DNA from: Flavobacterium croceum DSM 17960
GTDB lineage: Bacteria; Bacteroidota; Bacteroidia; Flavobacteriales; Flavobacteriaceae
DNA length: 64,000 nucleotides
Direction: 5' to 3'
Assembly (NCBI RefSeq): GCF_002917885.1
Contig: NZ_PQNY01000012.1
Location: 1 to 64,000 of the forward strand
The notes beneath the pieces were generated by a model. It made no database searches, was not told the DNA's origin, and saw only the letters and a list, made by a program, of their open reading frames with translations. Shown piece after piece: positions 33,706 through 42,371 of this stretch (positions are counted from its first letter, which is position 1; the number at the start of each line of letters is the position of its first letter). Made by a program: the position numbers and the translations under genes.

Positions 33706-35215
33706 AAATAGAGTTAAGTTTGAATTTTTATTACTTTTTGCCGTTTTTACTATCGCTACTTGTGGTTTAGTTTATGAGTTGGTGGCAGGTACTTTGGCAA
33801 GTTATTTATTGGGCGATTCGGTAAAACAATTCTCATTTATTATTGGAGTCTATCTTTTTTCTATGGGAGTTGGTTCATACTTTTCGAAGTTTATCACCAA
33901 AAATTTACTCAATACTTTTGTAGAAATTGAAATTTTAGTAGGTCTAATTGGCGGATTGAGTTCTGTTGTACTTTTTTTATTGTTTGAAACCGATTTTGCA
34001 TTTCAATTTATTCTTTACTCTTTAGTTTTTGTAACTGGGTGTTTAGTAGGTCTTGAAATACCATTGTTAATGAATATTTTAAAAGACAAAGTAGAATTTA
34101 AAGATCTAGTTTCAAATGTGTTTACCTTTGACTATATTGGTGCTTTACTAGCATCAATTTTGTTTCCCTTACTGTTAGTTCCAAAGCTTGGCATTATGGG
34201 TACATCATTATTCTTCGGAATGATAAATGTATCAATAGCCATCGCTCTATGCTATTTTTTAAAATTAGAATTAAAAAAAGTTATAGTACTGCGAGCAAAA
34301 GCTATAGTCTCTTTTTTGATACTATTTACAGCTTTTATTTTTTCTGAAAATATACTCTCTTTTTCAGAAGGAAAACTATATGGAGAAAATATTATTTATA
34401 CCCACTCAACGCCTTATCAACGAATTGTTTTAACACACAACAAAAACGATTACCGCTTGTATTTAAACAACAACCTCCAGTTTAGTTCTCTAGATGAATA
34501 CCGCTATCACGAGGCACTTGTGCATCCTGCTATGTCTATGGCAACAAAAGTTAGTAATATTTTAGTACTAGGTGGAGGCGATGGTTTGGCAGTTCGAGAA
34601 ATATTAAAATACAAACAGGTACAAAAAATTACAGTTGTAGACCTAGATGAAGGAATGACAAAGTTGTTTAAAACTAATCAAGTTTTAGTAAACTTTAATA
34701 AAAATTCTTTAAACAATTCAAAAGTTACTGTATATAATAAAGACGCATATATTTGGACAAAAGCGTGTAAAGAAAAGTTTGATGTAGTTATTATAGACTT
34801 TCCAGATCCATCAAATTACAGTTTAGGAAAATTATATTCGTTAAACTTTTACAAAACCGTTCAAAACTTACTGCATACTGATGCGGTAGTAGTAATACAA
34901 ACCACTTCGCCCTATTTTGCTCCAAAATCATTTTGGTGTATTAATAAAACCGTCATGAATGTTTTACCTCAAATAGATGCTTATCATGCTTATGTTCCTT
35001 CATTTGGAGAATGGGGCTTCACTATAGCAATCAATGGATTTGGAACTCATTTTAACAAAGTTAATAGAAAGGCTGATGGATTGCGGTTTTACAATTATCA
35101 ATTTGAAAAATACAATTACTTTAACAAAGATATGATTGCTAAAGATATTGAAATTAATAGGCTAGATAATCAAATTTTAGTACGTTATTTTGATGAAGAG
35201 TGGGGGAAATTATAA
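33698..35215 (+). CDS. Membrane-fused spermidine-synthase-like aminopropyltransferase
   Basis: The N-terminal half (about 1-220) has seven hydrophobic helices. The C-terminal half is a spermidine synthase domain: QFSSLDEYRYHEALVHPAM near 265-283 (substrate loop), LGGGDGLAVREIL (SAM-type nucleotide site), TVVDLDEGM, and IIDFPDPSNYSLGKLYS with the acidic pair for amine binding. The key residues of active polyamine aminopropyltransferases are in place. Such membrane-fused versions are widespread, and some are thought to modify amines at the envelope. It overlaps the genes on both sides (8 and 23 bases) and shares the operon with the enzyme that makes its likely donor. Confidence 0.93.
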   Translation: MGKNRVKFEFLLLFAVFTIATCGLVYELVAGTLASYLLGDSVKQFSFIIGVYLFSMGVGSYFSKFITKNLLNTFVEIEILVGLIGGLSSVVLFLLFETDFAFQFILYSLVFVTGCLVGLEIPLLMNILKDKVEFKDLVSNVFTFDYIGALLASILFPLLLVPKLGIMGTSLFFGMINVSIAIALCYFLKLELKKVIVLRAKAIVSFLILFTAFIFSENILSFSEGKLYGENIIYTHSTPYQRIVLTHNKNDYRLYLNNNLQFSSLDEYRYHEALVHPAMSMATKVSNILVLGGGDGLAVREILKYKQVQKITVVDLDEGMTKLFKTNQVLVNFNKNSLNNSKVTVYNKDAYIWTKACKEKFDVVIIDFPDPSNYSLGKLYSLNFYKTVQNLLHTDAVVVIQTTSPYFAPKSFWCINKTVMNVLPQIDAYHAYVPSFGEWGFTIAINGFGTHFNKVNRKADGLRFYNYQFEKYNYFNKDMIAKDIEINRLDNQILVRYFDEEWGKL

Positions 35216-36806
35216 CAGTTCAAGAAGGAATTTTTTTAAAATTTTAGGCTCAACCGTACTGATTGTTCCTTTTCTAGATGCTTGTAAAGAAAAAGTTGTT
35301 ACTTTTTTAATTCGTTTATCGGGAACCAACCATATTTTGGGTCATAAACTTCGAGTTAAAAATTTTCCAAAACCTTCAAAACAAATTCAAATACCTTATT
35401 TAATTGTTGGCGGAGGTATTACAGGTTTATCTGCAGCTAGACAATTTGTTAAAAAAGGCATCTCCGATTTTTTATTGGTAGAACTAGAAAATCATTTGGG
35501 CGGAAATTCTTCAAATAGTCAAAATAAGTATTCTAAATATCCTCTCGGAGCACATTATTTGCCTTTACCAAACCTTGAAGATAAAGAATTATTAAAATTT
35601 CTGGAAGAAGAAAATATTATTCTAGGTTATGATGAAAAAGGATTTCCAAATTTTGATGAGTTGCAACTTACTTTTGCTCCAGATGAGCGTTTGTTTTATA
35701 AAAATAATTGGCAAGAAGGTATTGTTCCTCGAGAAGGAAATTCTACAGCAGAAAACATCGAGTTAAATCGGTTTTTTAAGATGATGGAAGAGTTTAGATC
35801 TAAAAAAGATGCTACAGGACTATATTGGTTTATGATTCCGATGCAACTAAGCTCCAAAGAACCAGAGCTTAAAGAATTGGATAACCTTACAATGAAAGAG
35901 TGGTTGCAAAAACAAAACTTTACATCAAAACCTCTATATACGTATGTAGATTATTGCTGTAGAGACGACTTTGGTTTGGGTATTGAGTTTGTTTCGGCTT
36001 ACGCAGGCATACATTATTTTGCCGCAAGAAAACAAAATAGTAGCCCCGAAAAAACAGAAACCGTATTAACTTGGCCCGAAGGCAATGCAAGACTAGCACA
36101 TCATTTAAAAAAATATTCCACAGAAAAAACATTGAAAAATCATTTGGTTTATGAAGTAAAAATCAAAAATGATAAAGCTGTGGCTTTGGTTTTTGATGAT
36201 AAAACAAAAACTTCTATCGAGATTATTGCCGATAAAATTATTATGGCAACGCCACAATTTGTAAATCAATATTTAGTTGAAGATAGAAAACAATTTACCA
36301 AAAACTTTCATTATGCTCCATGGCTTTTGGCAACATTGGTGGTTTCCGATTTAACTGATAATTCCAGCTTTCCATTGAGTTGGGATAATGTAGCACATGG
36401 TTCAAAAGGATTAGGATATATTTATAATCAACACCAATCTTTGCAGCAAGTTCAAGATAAAAAAGTAATCACTTATTACTATAGTTTTTCATCTTCCGAT
36501 TGCGGAAAAAGCAGAAGAGAAATCTATAAAAAACCAAAAGAATATTGGAAAAATTTAGTAATTAATGATTTAAAAATTTCGCATCCAAACATAGAAGAAG
36601 TAACAGAAAGTATTGATATTCATATTTTAGGACATGGAATGATAAGTCCAAAAACAGGTTTTTTATTTAGTGAGAGCAAACATAAAGCATCAAAATCTAT
36701 TGCTGACAAAATATTTTTTGCTCATAGTGATTTGTCAGGAATTTCAATTTTTGAAGAAGCGTTTCATCAAGGAATTAATGTAGTAAACAAAGTTATTTTA
36801 TCATGA
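35193..36806 (+). CDS. Exported FAD-dependent amine-oxidase-like protein (Tat signal, lipobox)
   Basis: The 537-residue protein begins with a twin-arginine motif (SSRRNFFKI), a short hydrophobic stretch and LDAC, which reads as a lipobox. It is therefore predicted to be folded in the cytoplasm, exported by Tat and lipidated. The FAD-binding Rossmann motif is IPYLIVGGGITGLSAARQF near residues 70-90, followed by LLVELENHLGGNSSN. The C-terminus has FAHSDLSGISIFEEAFHQG, the second FAD block of the amine oxidase superfamily. Its probable substrate is a polyamine or its derivative, inferred from the neighbours. The ATG at 35193 lies within the preceding gene (23-base overlap). Confidence 0.86.
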   Translation: MKSGGNYNSSRRNFFKILGSTVLIVPFLDACKEKVVTFLIRLSGTNHILGHKLRVKNFPKPSKQIQIPYLIVGGGITGLSAARQFVKKGISDFLLVELENHLGGNSSNSQNKYSKYPLGAHYLPLPNLEDKELLKFLEEENIILGYDEKGFPNFDELQLTFAPDERLFYKNNWQEGIVPREGNSTAENIELNRFFKMMEEFRSKKDATGLYWFMIPMQLSSKEPELKELDNLTMKEWLQKQNFTSKPLYTYVDYCCRDDFGLGIEFVSAYAGIHYFAARKQNSSPEKTETVLTWPEGNARLAHHLKKYSTEKTLKNHLVYEVKIKNDKAVALVFDDKTKTSIEIIADKIIMATPQFVNQYLVEDRKQFTKNFHYAPWLLATLVVSDLTDNSSFPLSWDNVAHGSKGLGYIYNQHQSLQQVQDKKVITYYYSFSSSDCGKSRREIYKKPKEYWKNLVINDLKISHPNIEEVTESIDIHILGHGMISPKTGFLFSESKHKASKSIADKIFFAHSDLSGISIFEEAFHQGINVVNKVILS

Positions 36807-37816
36807 TACAACCTTGGATACATAAAGCAAAAACAGATATCTTTTTTATACTAATGCCACCATTTTTTGTGCTAGCAATTGTATTTCTGTTTCAAAAACA
36901 ATTAGCAAAAATAGAACAAGATTATTCTTTTTATACGTGGTTGCTATTGATTGTTTTTGTAGATGTGGCACATGTTTATGCAACATTATTTAAAACTTAC
37001 TTTGTGAAATCAGAATTTATTAGCAGAAAAAAATTATACATTGGATTGCCCGTTTTTTGTTTTCTTTTAGGCTTTGTGTTGTTTCTTTTTGGTAGTAAAG
37101 TGTTTTGGTCTTCATTGGCCTATGTAGCTGTTTTTCATTTTATTAGACAACAGTATGGTTTTATGCGTTTGTATGCAAGAACTGAAGACAAAAGCTATGC
37201 GTGGATTGACAAGTTCGTTATTTATACAGCTACTTTGTATCCAATGCTATATTGGTTTTTATCTCCAAAAAAAGAATTTAACTGGTTTGTTGAAAATGAA
37301 TTTTTTACATATCCAATTCCGTTTTTACTTTATATTCTTACTTGGATTTACTTTATTATAGTGTTTTTCTATGTGGTAAGAACAATGTATTTATTGTTGA
37401 AATATAGATTTTTTAACATTCCAAAAAACGCAGTAATTGTTGGAACATTTTTATCATGGTATTTTGGCATTGTGTATTTTAATAACGATTTGATATTTAC
37501 GTTACTCAATGTTGTATCGCATGGTATTCCTTATATAGCGTTAATTTATGTAACAGAAATAGAGAAGAAAACCAATGAAGATTTAGGTTGTCTAAACAAG
37601 TTTAAACATTACAAAGGGTTGTTGTTTTTTTTAATTTTTTTATTTCTTGTAGCTTCTTTTGAGGAATTTACATGGGATATTTTGGTTTGGCAAGAACAGT
37701 TTTCAAAACCAAAGTTTAATGTTTCGGCATGGCAATTTATTTTAGTGCCTTTGCTTACAGTACCTCAATTTACACATTATTTATTAGATGGTTTTATTTG
37801 GAAAAACAAAAAGTAA
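36803..37816 (+). CDS. Polytopic membrane protein with conserved-looking histidines
   Basis: The 337-residue protein has about eight or nine hydrophobic helices. Histidines recur in or near the membrane: VDVAHVYATLF, AVFHFIRQQYGFMRLYAR, NVVSHGIPYIALIY and FTHYLLDGFIWK. Such spacing suggests binding of a metal or heme, perhaps as electron acceptor for the neighbouring flavoprotein, but I do not recognise the family. The ATG overlaps the preceding stop (ATGA), which indicates coupled translation. It is the last gene of the operon, and its stop directly abuts the stop of the converging phosphoesterase gene. Confidence 0.8.
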   Translation: MIQPWIHKAKTDIFFILMPPFFVLAIVFLFQKQLAKIEQDYSFYTWLLLIVFVDVAHVYATLFKTYFVKSEFISRKKLYIGLPVFCFLLGFVLFLFGSKVFWSSLAYVAVFHFIRQQYGFMRLYARTEDKSYAWIDKFVIYTATLYPMLYWFLSPKKEFNWFVENEFFTYPIPFLLYILTWIYFIIVFFYVVRTMYLLLKYRFFNIPKNAVIVGTFLSWYFGIVYFNNDLIFTLLNVVSHGIPYIALIYVTEIEKKTNEDLGCLNKFKHYKGLLFFLIFLFLVASFEEFTWDILVWQEQFSKPKFNVSAWQFILVPLLTVPQFTHYLLDGFIWKNKK

Positions 37817-38716
37817 TCAACCGCAATAATCGCTCAATTTACGAGGCACTTCAATATATTCTTTTACAATTTGTAGCGTACCATCATCTTTAGTATCAAT
37901 AAACCATTTCACTAAGGCAATAGTTCCTTCTGCAATTTCTATTCCCGTAATACTTCTAGGATGTACACAACTCCCGTCGTTAAAGTAGTTTATAGCATTT
38001 TCGGTCGGACTAGGAAAATGTGGGCGGTGTGTATGACCAACAATTGTAATAATGTTTTTGTTGTTTACAATCCACTGTTTTATTCTACGTTCTACTTTTA
38101 TTTGCTCTAGGTAGTTTTTCGCAGGGCTTGTAGGGTCTTTTATACCCCAAACTTGCAACGGTTTCCACAACACACGAACTAAAAATTTATTGAGCTTCCA
38201 GCCTACATAATTCATAAAATCAGCTTGATGCCCATGAGTTAAAAATAGTTCTTGTCCTGTTTCGGCGTGTTGTAAAACAATACCTTCATAAAATTGTAAA
38301 TGGGGCATTAAAGGAAGTTTTTTACCTTCTGTATTGTCAAAATATTCCGAAAAATTTTTCTTAACAATGTTTGGATTACGGTAAACCATATCATGATTGC
38401 CCCAAATCATGTGAAGTTTGTTTTGTAAATAAAATTTTTGAAGTAGTAAAAACACATTTTTATTAGATTCAAAAATGTCTTTAAAAAATAAGTTTTCCCA
38501 CAACTCATCTCCATCGCCCAATTCGATATACTGAAAACCATTTTGCAGGTATTGTTTCAACGCATGAAAATAAATATTTCGGTTGTTTGCAAAATCATCG
38601 GCAAAACTACCATCACCTCTATGACAATCACTAAACAAAATAAATTTATCTTGATTGTTAAACGAGATTCTTTTGGCTTGTTGGTAGGCTCTTGTAAGTC
38701 GAGTTTGCGAAGACAT
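37817..38716 (-). CDS. Calcineurin-like metallophosphoesterase
   Basis: The 299-residue cytoplasmic protein carries the full metal-binding series of the family: FSDCHRGDG (D-x-H), LGDGDELWEN (G-D-x2-E, here with D-G-D), WGNHDMVYR, LTHGHQAD and GHTHRPHFP. It resembles the UDP-2,3-diacylglucosamine hydrolase (LpxH/YbbF-like) branch, but the substrate is not certain. No signal peptide. Its stop codon touches that of the polyamine operon, so there is no spacer between the converging genes. Confidence 0.9.
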   Translation of the reverse strand: MSSQTRLTRAYQQAKRISFNNQDKFILFSDCHRGDGSFADDFANNRNIYFHALKQYLQNGFQYIELGDGDELWENLFFKDIFESNKNVFLLLQKFYLQNKLHMIWGNHDMVYRNPNIVKKNFSEYFDNTEGKKLPLMPHLQFYEGIVLQHAETGQELFLTHGHQADFMNYVGWKLNKFLVRVLWKPLQVWGIKDPTSPAKNYLEQIKVERRIKQWIVNNKNIITIVGHTHRPHFPSPTENAINYFNDGSCVHPRSITGIEIAEGTIALVKWFIDTKDDGTLQIVKEYIEVPRKLSDYCG

Positions 38717-38853
38717 ATTGGTTTACTAGTAAAAAAGTGATGTTGTTTGTAGCGCCAAAAATACACAGAAAAAATCAATTGTAGTATACCATTGTACAAC
38801 AGTTGGTGTGCTATGAAAACTAAAGTTTAAAGAGGTTGATTTTTGCTCACAAA

Positions 38854-38881
38854 AAAAGAGCTCCAAAATAGGAGCTCTTAA
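38854..38881 (-). terminator. Terminator of the acyl-CoA dehydrogenase gene
   Basis: The 9-base arms AAGAGCTCC and GGAGCTCTT enclose a 6-base loop. In the minus direction seven T follow. It lies 30 bases beyond the stop at 38911. Confidence 0.87.
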
Positions 38882-38910
38882 ATATGTGTAAAATATTTAT
38901 ATTTCTGCTC

Positions 38911-40089
38911 TTACTTAAAAGCAGGCATACCTGTAATATCGGCACCCGTAATCAACAAATGAATATCGTGTGTTCCTTCATAAGTAATTACAGATTCTAA
39001 GTTCATACTATGGCGCATAATAGAATATTCACCTGTAATACCCATTCCGCCAAGCATTTGTCTAGCTTCTCGAGCTATGTTTATAGCCATATCAACATTG
39101 TTTCTTTTCGCCATCGAAATTTGAGCTGTTGTAGCTTTTCCTTCATTTCTTAAAACACCCAAACGCCAAGTTAATAATTGCGCTTTGGTAATTTCGGTTA
39201 TCATTTCGGCCAATTTTTTCTGTTGCAATTGTGTAGCAGCAATAGGTTTGTCAAATTGTACACGCTCTTTGGCATAACGCAAAGCAGTATCATAACAATC
39301 CATAGCAGCACCAATAGCACCCCAAGCAATTCCATAACGAGCAGAATCTAAACACATCATAGGAGCACCTAAACCAGATTTTCCAGGTAATAAATTTTCT
39401 TTTGGAACCTTTACATTATCAAAAATTAACTCGCCAGTTGCCGAAGCACGTAAAGACCATTTGTTGTGTGTTTCAGGCGTAGAAAAACCTTCCATGCCAC
39501 GTTCTACAATAAGTCCGTGAATTCTTCCTTCTTCATTTTTTGCCCAAACAACGGCAATATCTGCAAAAGGAGCATTAGATATCCACATTTTGGCGCCATT
39601 TAATAAATAGTGGTCGCCCATATCTTTAAAATTGGTTACTAAACCACTTGGGTTCGACCCATAGTCAGGCTCTGTGAGTCCAAAACAACCCATAAATTCA
39701 CCTGTAGCTAGTTTTGGTAAATATTTCATGCGTTGCTCTTCGGTTCCAAATTTCCAAATAGGGTACATAACCAAAGACGATTGAACTGATGATGTTGAAC
39801 GCACACCCGAATCGCCTCTTTCAATTTCTTGCATAATCAATCCGTACGAAATTTGGTCTAAACCAGCACCACCATATTCTTCTGGAATATAAGGTCCAAA
39901 ACCACCTATTTCACCCAAACCTTTAATTATTTGTTTTGGAAATTCGGCACGTTGCGCATAATCTTCTATAATAGGAGAAACTTCACGTTTTACCCATGCA
40001 CGAGCAGCATCGCGTACTAATTTGTGCTCTTCTGTTAATAAATCGTCTAGCAAATAATAATCAGGAGCTTGAAATAAATCTGGTTTCAT
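38911..40089 (-). CDS. Acyl-CoA dehydrogenase, glutaryl-CoA dehydrogenase-like
   Basis: The 392-residue flavoenzyme matches the glutaryl-CoA dehydrogenase branch. The catalytic Glu is in VITYEGTHDIHLLI, FAD-contact motifs are CFGLTEPDYGSNPSG and WISNAPFADIAVVWAK, and DSARYGIAWGAIGAA is typical of the branch. In that branch the reaction is oxidation and decarboxylation of glutaryl-CoA to crotonyl-CoA in Lys and Trp breakdown. The Arg expected in the glutarate site cannot be assigned with certainty. It is monocistronic, preceded by a structured repeat. Confidence 0.9.
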   Translation of the reverse strand: MKPDLFQAPDYYLLDDLLTEEHKLVRDAARAWVKREVSPIIEDYAQRAEFPKQIIKGLGEIGGFGPYIPEEYGGAGLDQISYGLIMQEIERGDSGVRSTSSVQSSLVMYPIWKFGTEEQRMKYLPKLATGEFMGCFGLTEPDYGSNPSGLVTNFKDMGDHYLLNGAKMWISNAPFADIAVVWAKNEEGRIHGLIVERGMEGFSTPETHNKWSLRASATGELIFDNVKVPKENLLPGKSGLGAPMMCLDSARYGIAWGAIGAAMDCYDTALRYAKERVQFDKPIAATQLQQKKLAEMITEITKAQLLTWRLGVLRNEGKATTAQISMAKRNNVDMAINIAREARQMLGGMGITGEYSIMRHSMNLESVITYEGTHDIHLLITGADITGMPAFK

Positions 40090-40216
40090 ATCTTCTTAAA
40101 AAATGATTAGTAATTAATGATTTGGTAATGAGTTCAAAAAAACACACAATTACGAAATCGTTTGCAAAATTACAGAAACATTTTTAAGAAATAAGCGAAC
40201 AGGTATTTATTTTTAT

Positions 40217-40286
40217 GGAGCTTTTTCCAGCTTTCGCCTTTATCTCTCCATTTCATTACGAGGATATCGGCTCTATCTGGGCTAGG
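40217..40286 (-). repeat. Structured intergenic repeat, copy B (short form)
   Basis: Read on the minus strand it starts CTAGCCCAGATAGAGCC and ends GCTGGAAAAAGCTCC. Start and end match copy A (11661-11807), with a shorter middle. The end forms AGCT-GGAAAA-AGCT; the equivalent in copy A is GGCT-GGAAAT-AGCT, with one A-T pair replaced by G-T. The copy starts two bases past the trmN6 stop codon, in the direction of transcription. Confidence 0.65.
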
Positions 40287-40287
40287 G

Positions 40288-40995
40288 TTACATTTTTATA
40301 TAAAAATCTTTAGTAAGACTAATATATGCATCAGTATATTGATGCCTTGAGGTTTCAATAACTAATTCATCGGCTGATAAAGTGCTTAATTCGTATCGTT
40401 TAAAAGCCAATAAACTTCTTTTAATTTCTGTAGTTGGAGTGCCTTTTACACGAGTAATTTTTACAGGATAAAGCTCTACTTGAGCACACAAATCAATAAA
40501 CTTTTCTTCTTCTTTATACGGAATTATTACTGCAAAAATCCCGTTTTCTGAAAGTAACAAATCGGCAGCATCGATTAAGTCTTCAAAAGGCAAAGCATCT
40601 TGAAATCGAGCTATATCACGTTGGGTATTATCTGTTTTAAAATCTTCAGAATAAAAAGGCGGATTAGAAATAATTATGTCGTACTCATCTTCGGGTTCAT
40701 CTACAAATTCGTCCAATCCAGCATGAAAGCAAAACAAACGGTCGCTCCAAGGCGAAGTTTCAAAATTTTCTACACACTGTTCGTAGGCCTCTTCATCAAT
40801 TTCAAGAGCATCAATTTGCTCGGCATTGCTGCGTTGCGCTATCATTAACGAAAGTATTCCGGTACCAGCACCAATATCCAAAACCGAATACGGATTATTT
40901 TCAAGAGGACACCATGCACCAAGCAATACAGCATCGGTGCCAATTTTCATAGCACATTGGTCTTGTTGAACCGTAAATTGTTTGAATTTAAACAC
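40288..40995 (-). CDS. trmN6: tRNA1(Val) (adenine(37)-N6)-methyltransferase
   Basis: The 235-residue class I methyltransferase has the SAM-binding motif SVLDIGAGTGILSLM and the N6-adenine motif IIISNPPFYSED (NPPF). The N-terminus FKFKQFTVQQDQCAMKIGTDAVLLGAW is typical of the TrmN6/YfiC group, which methylates A37 of tRNA1-Val. Length is normal. A structured repeat begins immediately after its stop codon. The rimM-rpsP genes lie upstream on the same strand, with a 74-base gap. Confidence 0.9.
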   Translation of the reverse strand: MFKFKQFTVQQDQCAMKIGTDAVLLGAWCPLENNPYSVLDIGAGTGILSLMIAQRSNAEQIDALEIDEEAYEQCVENFETSPWSDRLFCFHAGLDEFVDEPEDEYDIIISNPPFYSEDFKTDNTQRDIARFQDALPFEDLIDAADLLLSENGIFAVIIPYKEEEKFIDLCAQVELYPVKITRVKGTPTTEIKRSLLAFKRYELSTLSADELVIETSRHQYTDAYISLTKDFYIKM

Positions 40996-41069
40996 AGTAA
41001 ATATTGAATAAAGAGTAACGAATATCGATTTTAGAACCTAGCGAATTTTAGATGCCACCAAAATAGTGT

Positions 41070-41594
41070 TTAAAGATACATTTCAACCAAACCTTCAGGT
41101 AAATTCATGATAACTTTTTTGTTTTCTCTATCAATTTTAACCAAAAATTGGTCAATCATGGGTACAAGTATTTCAATGGTACCGTTTACCACTTCAAAAA
41201 GAGGTTGTGCAGAAGAATCGTTTATAGAAGTAATTTTTCCAAAAACGCCCAAGCGCTGATCTTCTATGTCAAAACCTATTACTTCGTGATAATAAAATTT
41301 ATTACCTTCTAATTTTGGTAAAGCCGATAAAGGTAAGTACACAGCAGATCCAATAATTTCATCGGCTTGTTGCTCTGTATCTACATCTTCAAATTTAACT
41401 TTTAAGAAGTCGTTTTTGTGTAATGAAGAGTTTTCAATAAAAAATGGAACCAAATTTTTGCCAAACTCGACAAAAATTGATTCCATTTCTTCGTAAATTT
41501 CAGGTTCGTCTGTATCCAAATAGATAAGAACTTCACCTTTGAAACTAAATTTTTTAGCGATTTTGCCAAGATAGAAACAGTCTTCTTTACGCAT
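41070..41594 (-). CDS. rimM: 16S rRNA-processing protein RimM
   Basis: The 174-residue protein assists maturation of the 30S head and binds S19. The N-terminal beta barrel (CFYLGKIAKKFSFKGEVLIYL, VKFEDVDTEQQADEIIGSAVYLP) is followed by a PRC barrel (YYHEVIGFDIEDQRLGVFGKI, LVPMIDQFLVKIDRENKKVIMNLPEGL). It lies 14 bases downstream of rpsP, the usual partner. Confidence 0.95.
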   Translation of the reverse strand: MRKEDCFYLGKIAKKFSFKGEVLIYLDTDEPEIYEEMESIFVEFGKNLVPFFIENSSLHKNDFLKVKFEDVDTEQQADEIIGSAVYLPLSALPKLEGNKFYYHEVIGFDIEDQRLGVFGKITSINDSSAQPLFEVVNGTIEILVPMIDQFLVKIDRENKKVIMNLPEGLVEMYL

Positions 41595-41608
41595 TACCGC
41601 AATATTTA

Positions 41609-42172
41609 TTAAGCTTCTGTAGTTTCGTTGTTTTCTTCTGTAGCTGGAGCTTCTTCGGCAACAGTTTCAGTTTCTTCGGCAGCTACTTCTTCTGTAGTAG
41701 CTTCAGCTTCAGCAGCTTTTAAAGCTTCAGCAGCAGCTTTTGCACGATTTTCATTTACTTCTTTTTCTGCTTGTAAAGCTTTAGCTTTTGCATCGTCTTT
41801 AGCTTTAGCTAATCCGTCTTTTTTAGCACTTACTTTGTTTGATTTTTCTTCCATCCAAGTTGCTAATTTAGCATCTGCTTGCTCTTGAGTTAAAGCACCT
41901 TTGCGTACGCCTCCGTCTAGGTGGTGTTTCAATAAAGCACCTTTGTAAGACAAAATAGCACGAGCAGTATCTGTAGGTTGTGCACCATTGTGTAACCATT
42001 GTACCGCTTTGTCTAGGTTTAAATCAATAATTGCCGGATTGGCTGTTGGATTGTAAGTTCCTAGTTTTTCTAAAAATTTACCATCTCTTTTTGAACGAGC
42101 ATCTGCCGCTACAATCCAGTAAAAAGGTTTTCCTTTTTTACCGTGTCTTTGTAATCTAATTTTTACTGACAT
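41609..42172 (-). CDS. rpsP: 30S ribosomal protein S16 with acidic C-terminal extension
   Basis: The first 80-85 residues are the S16 fold (KIRLQRHGKKGKPFYWIVAA, then DGKFLEKLGTYNP, and DTARAILSYKGALLKHHL). The remaining 100 or so are low-complexity, rich in Ala, Glu and Lys, ending in a Glu/Thr/Ala run; the extension probably forms a helix and then a disordered acidic tail. Such extensions are usual in Bacteroidota S16 and are not an artefact. It leads rpsP-rimM and has a hairpin in its leader. Confidence 0.97.
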   Translation of the reverse strand: MSVKIRLQRHGKKGKPFYWIVAADARSKRDGKFLEKLGTYNPTANPAIIDLNLDKAVQWLHNGAQPTDTARAILSYKGALLKHHLDGGVRKGALTQEQADAKLATWMEEKSNKVSAKKDGLAKAKDDAKAKALQAEKEVNENRAKAAAEALKAAEAEATTEEVAAEETETVAEEAPATEENNETTEA

Positions 42173-42191
42173 AATCTATTTGATTAATTTT

Positions 42192-42230
42192 GAGGTTCTC
42201 GACCTCGGTTATTTTAAGGGTGCAAATATA
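42192..42230 (-). promoter_or_regulatory. rpsP promoter -7 box and leader hairpin
   Basis: On the minus strand a -7 box TATATTTG (42230-42223) would start transcription near 42216. The leader then contains the stem GAGGT-CGAGA-ACCTC (42206-42192), 20 bases before the ATG. No TTG box at the usual distance is seen. A hairpin in an S16 leader may be a site for autogenous control. Confidence 0.45.
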
Positions 42231-42371
42231 TAAAAGTTTTTGTTTGAAACCATTGTATTGTTAAATTTTATCTTTTTTTTAGTTTTACTTTAAATATTAT
42301 TAGGTCAATAAACTAAAAAAACTATTTTTGTAGTTGTTTTACAACGTATTTTATTAAAAACATAAATATAA

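Noticed and set aside
41628-41888. An 86-residue plus-strand frame rich in Ala and Ser
   Set aside because: It is the antisense of the Ala/Glu-rich S16 extension; low-complexity coding often leaves the opposite frame open.
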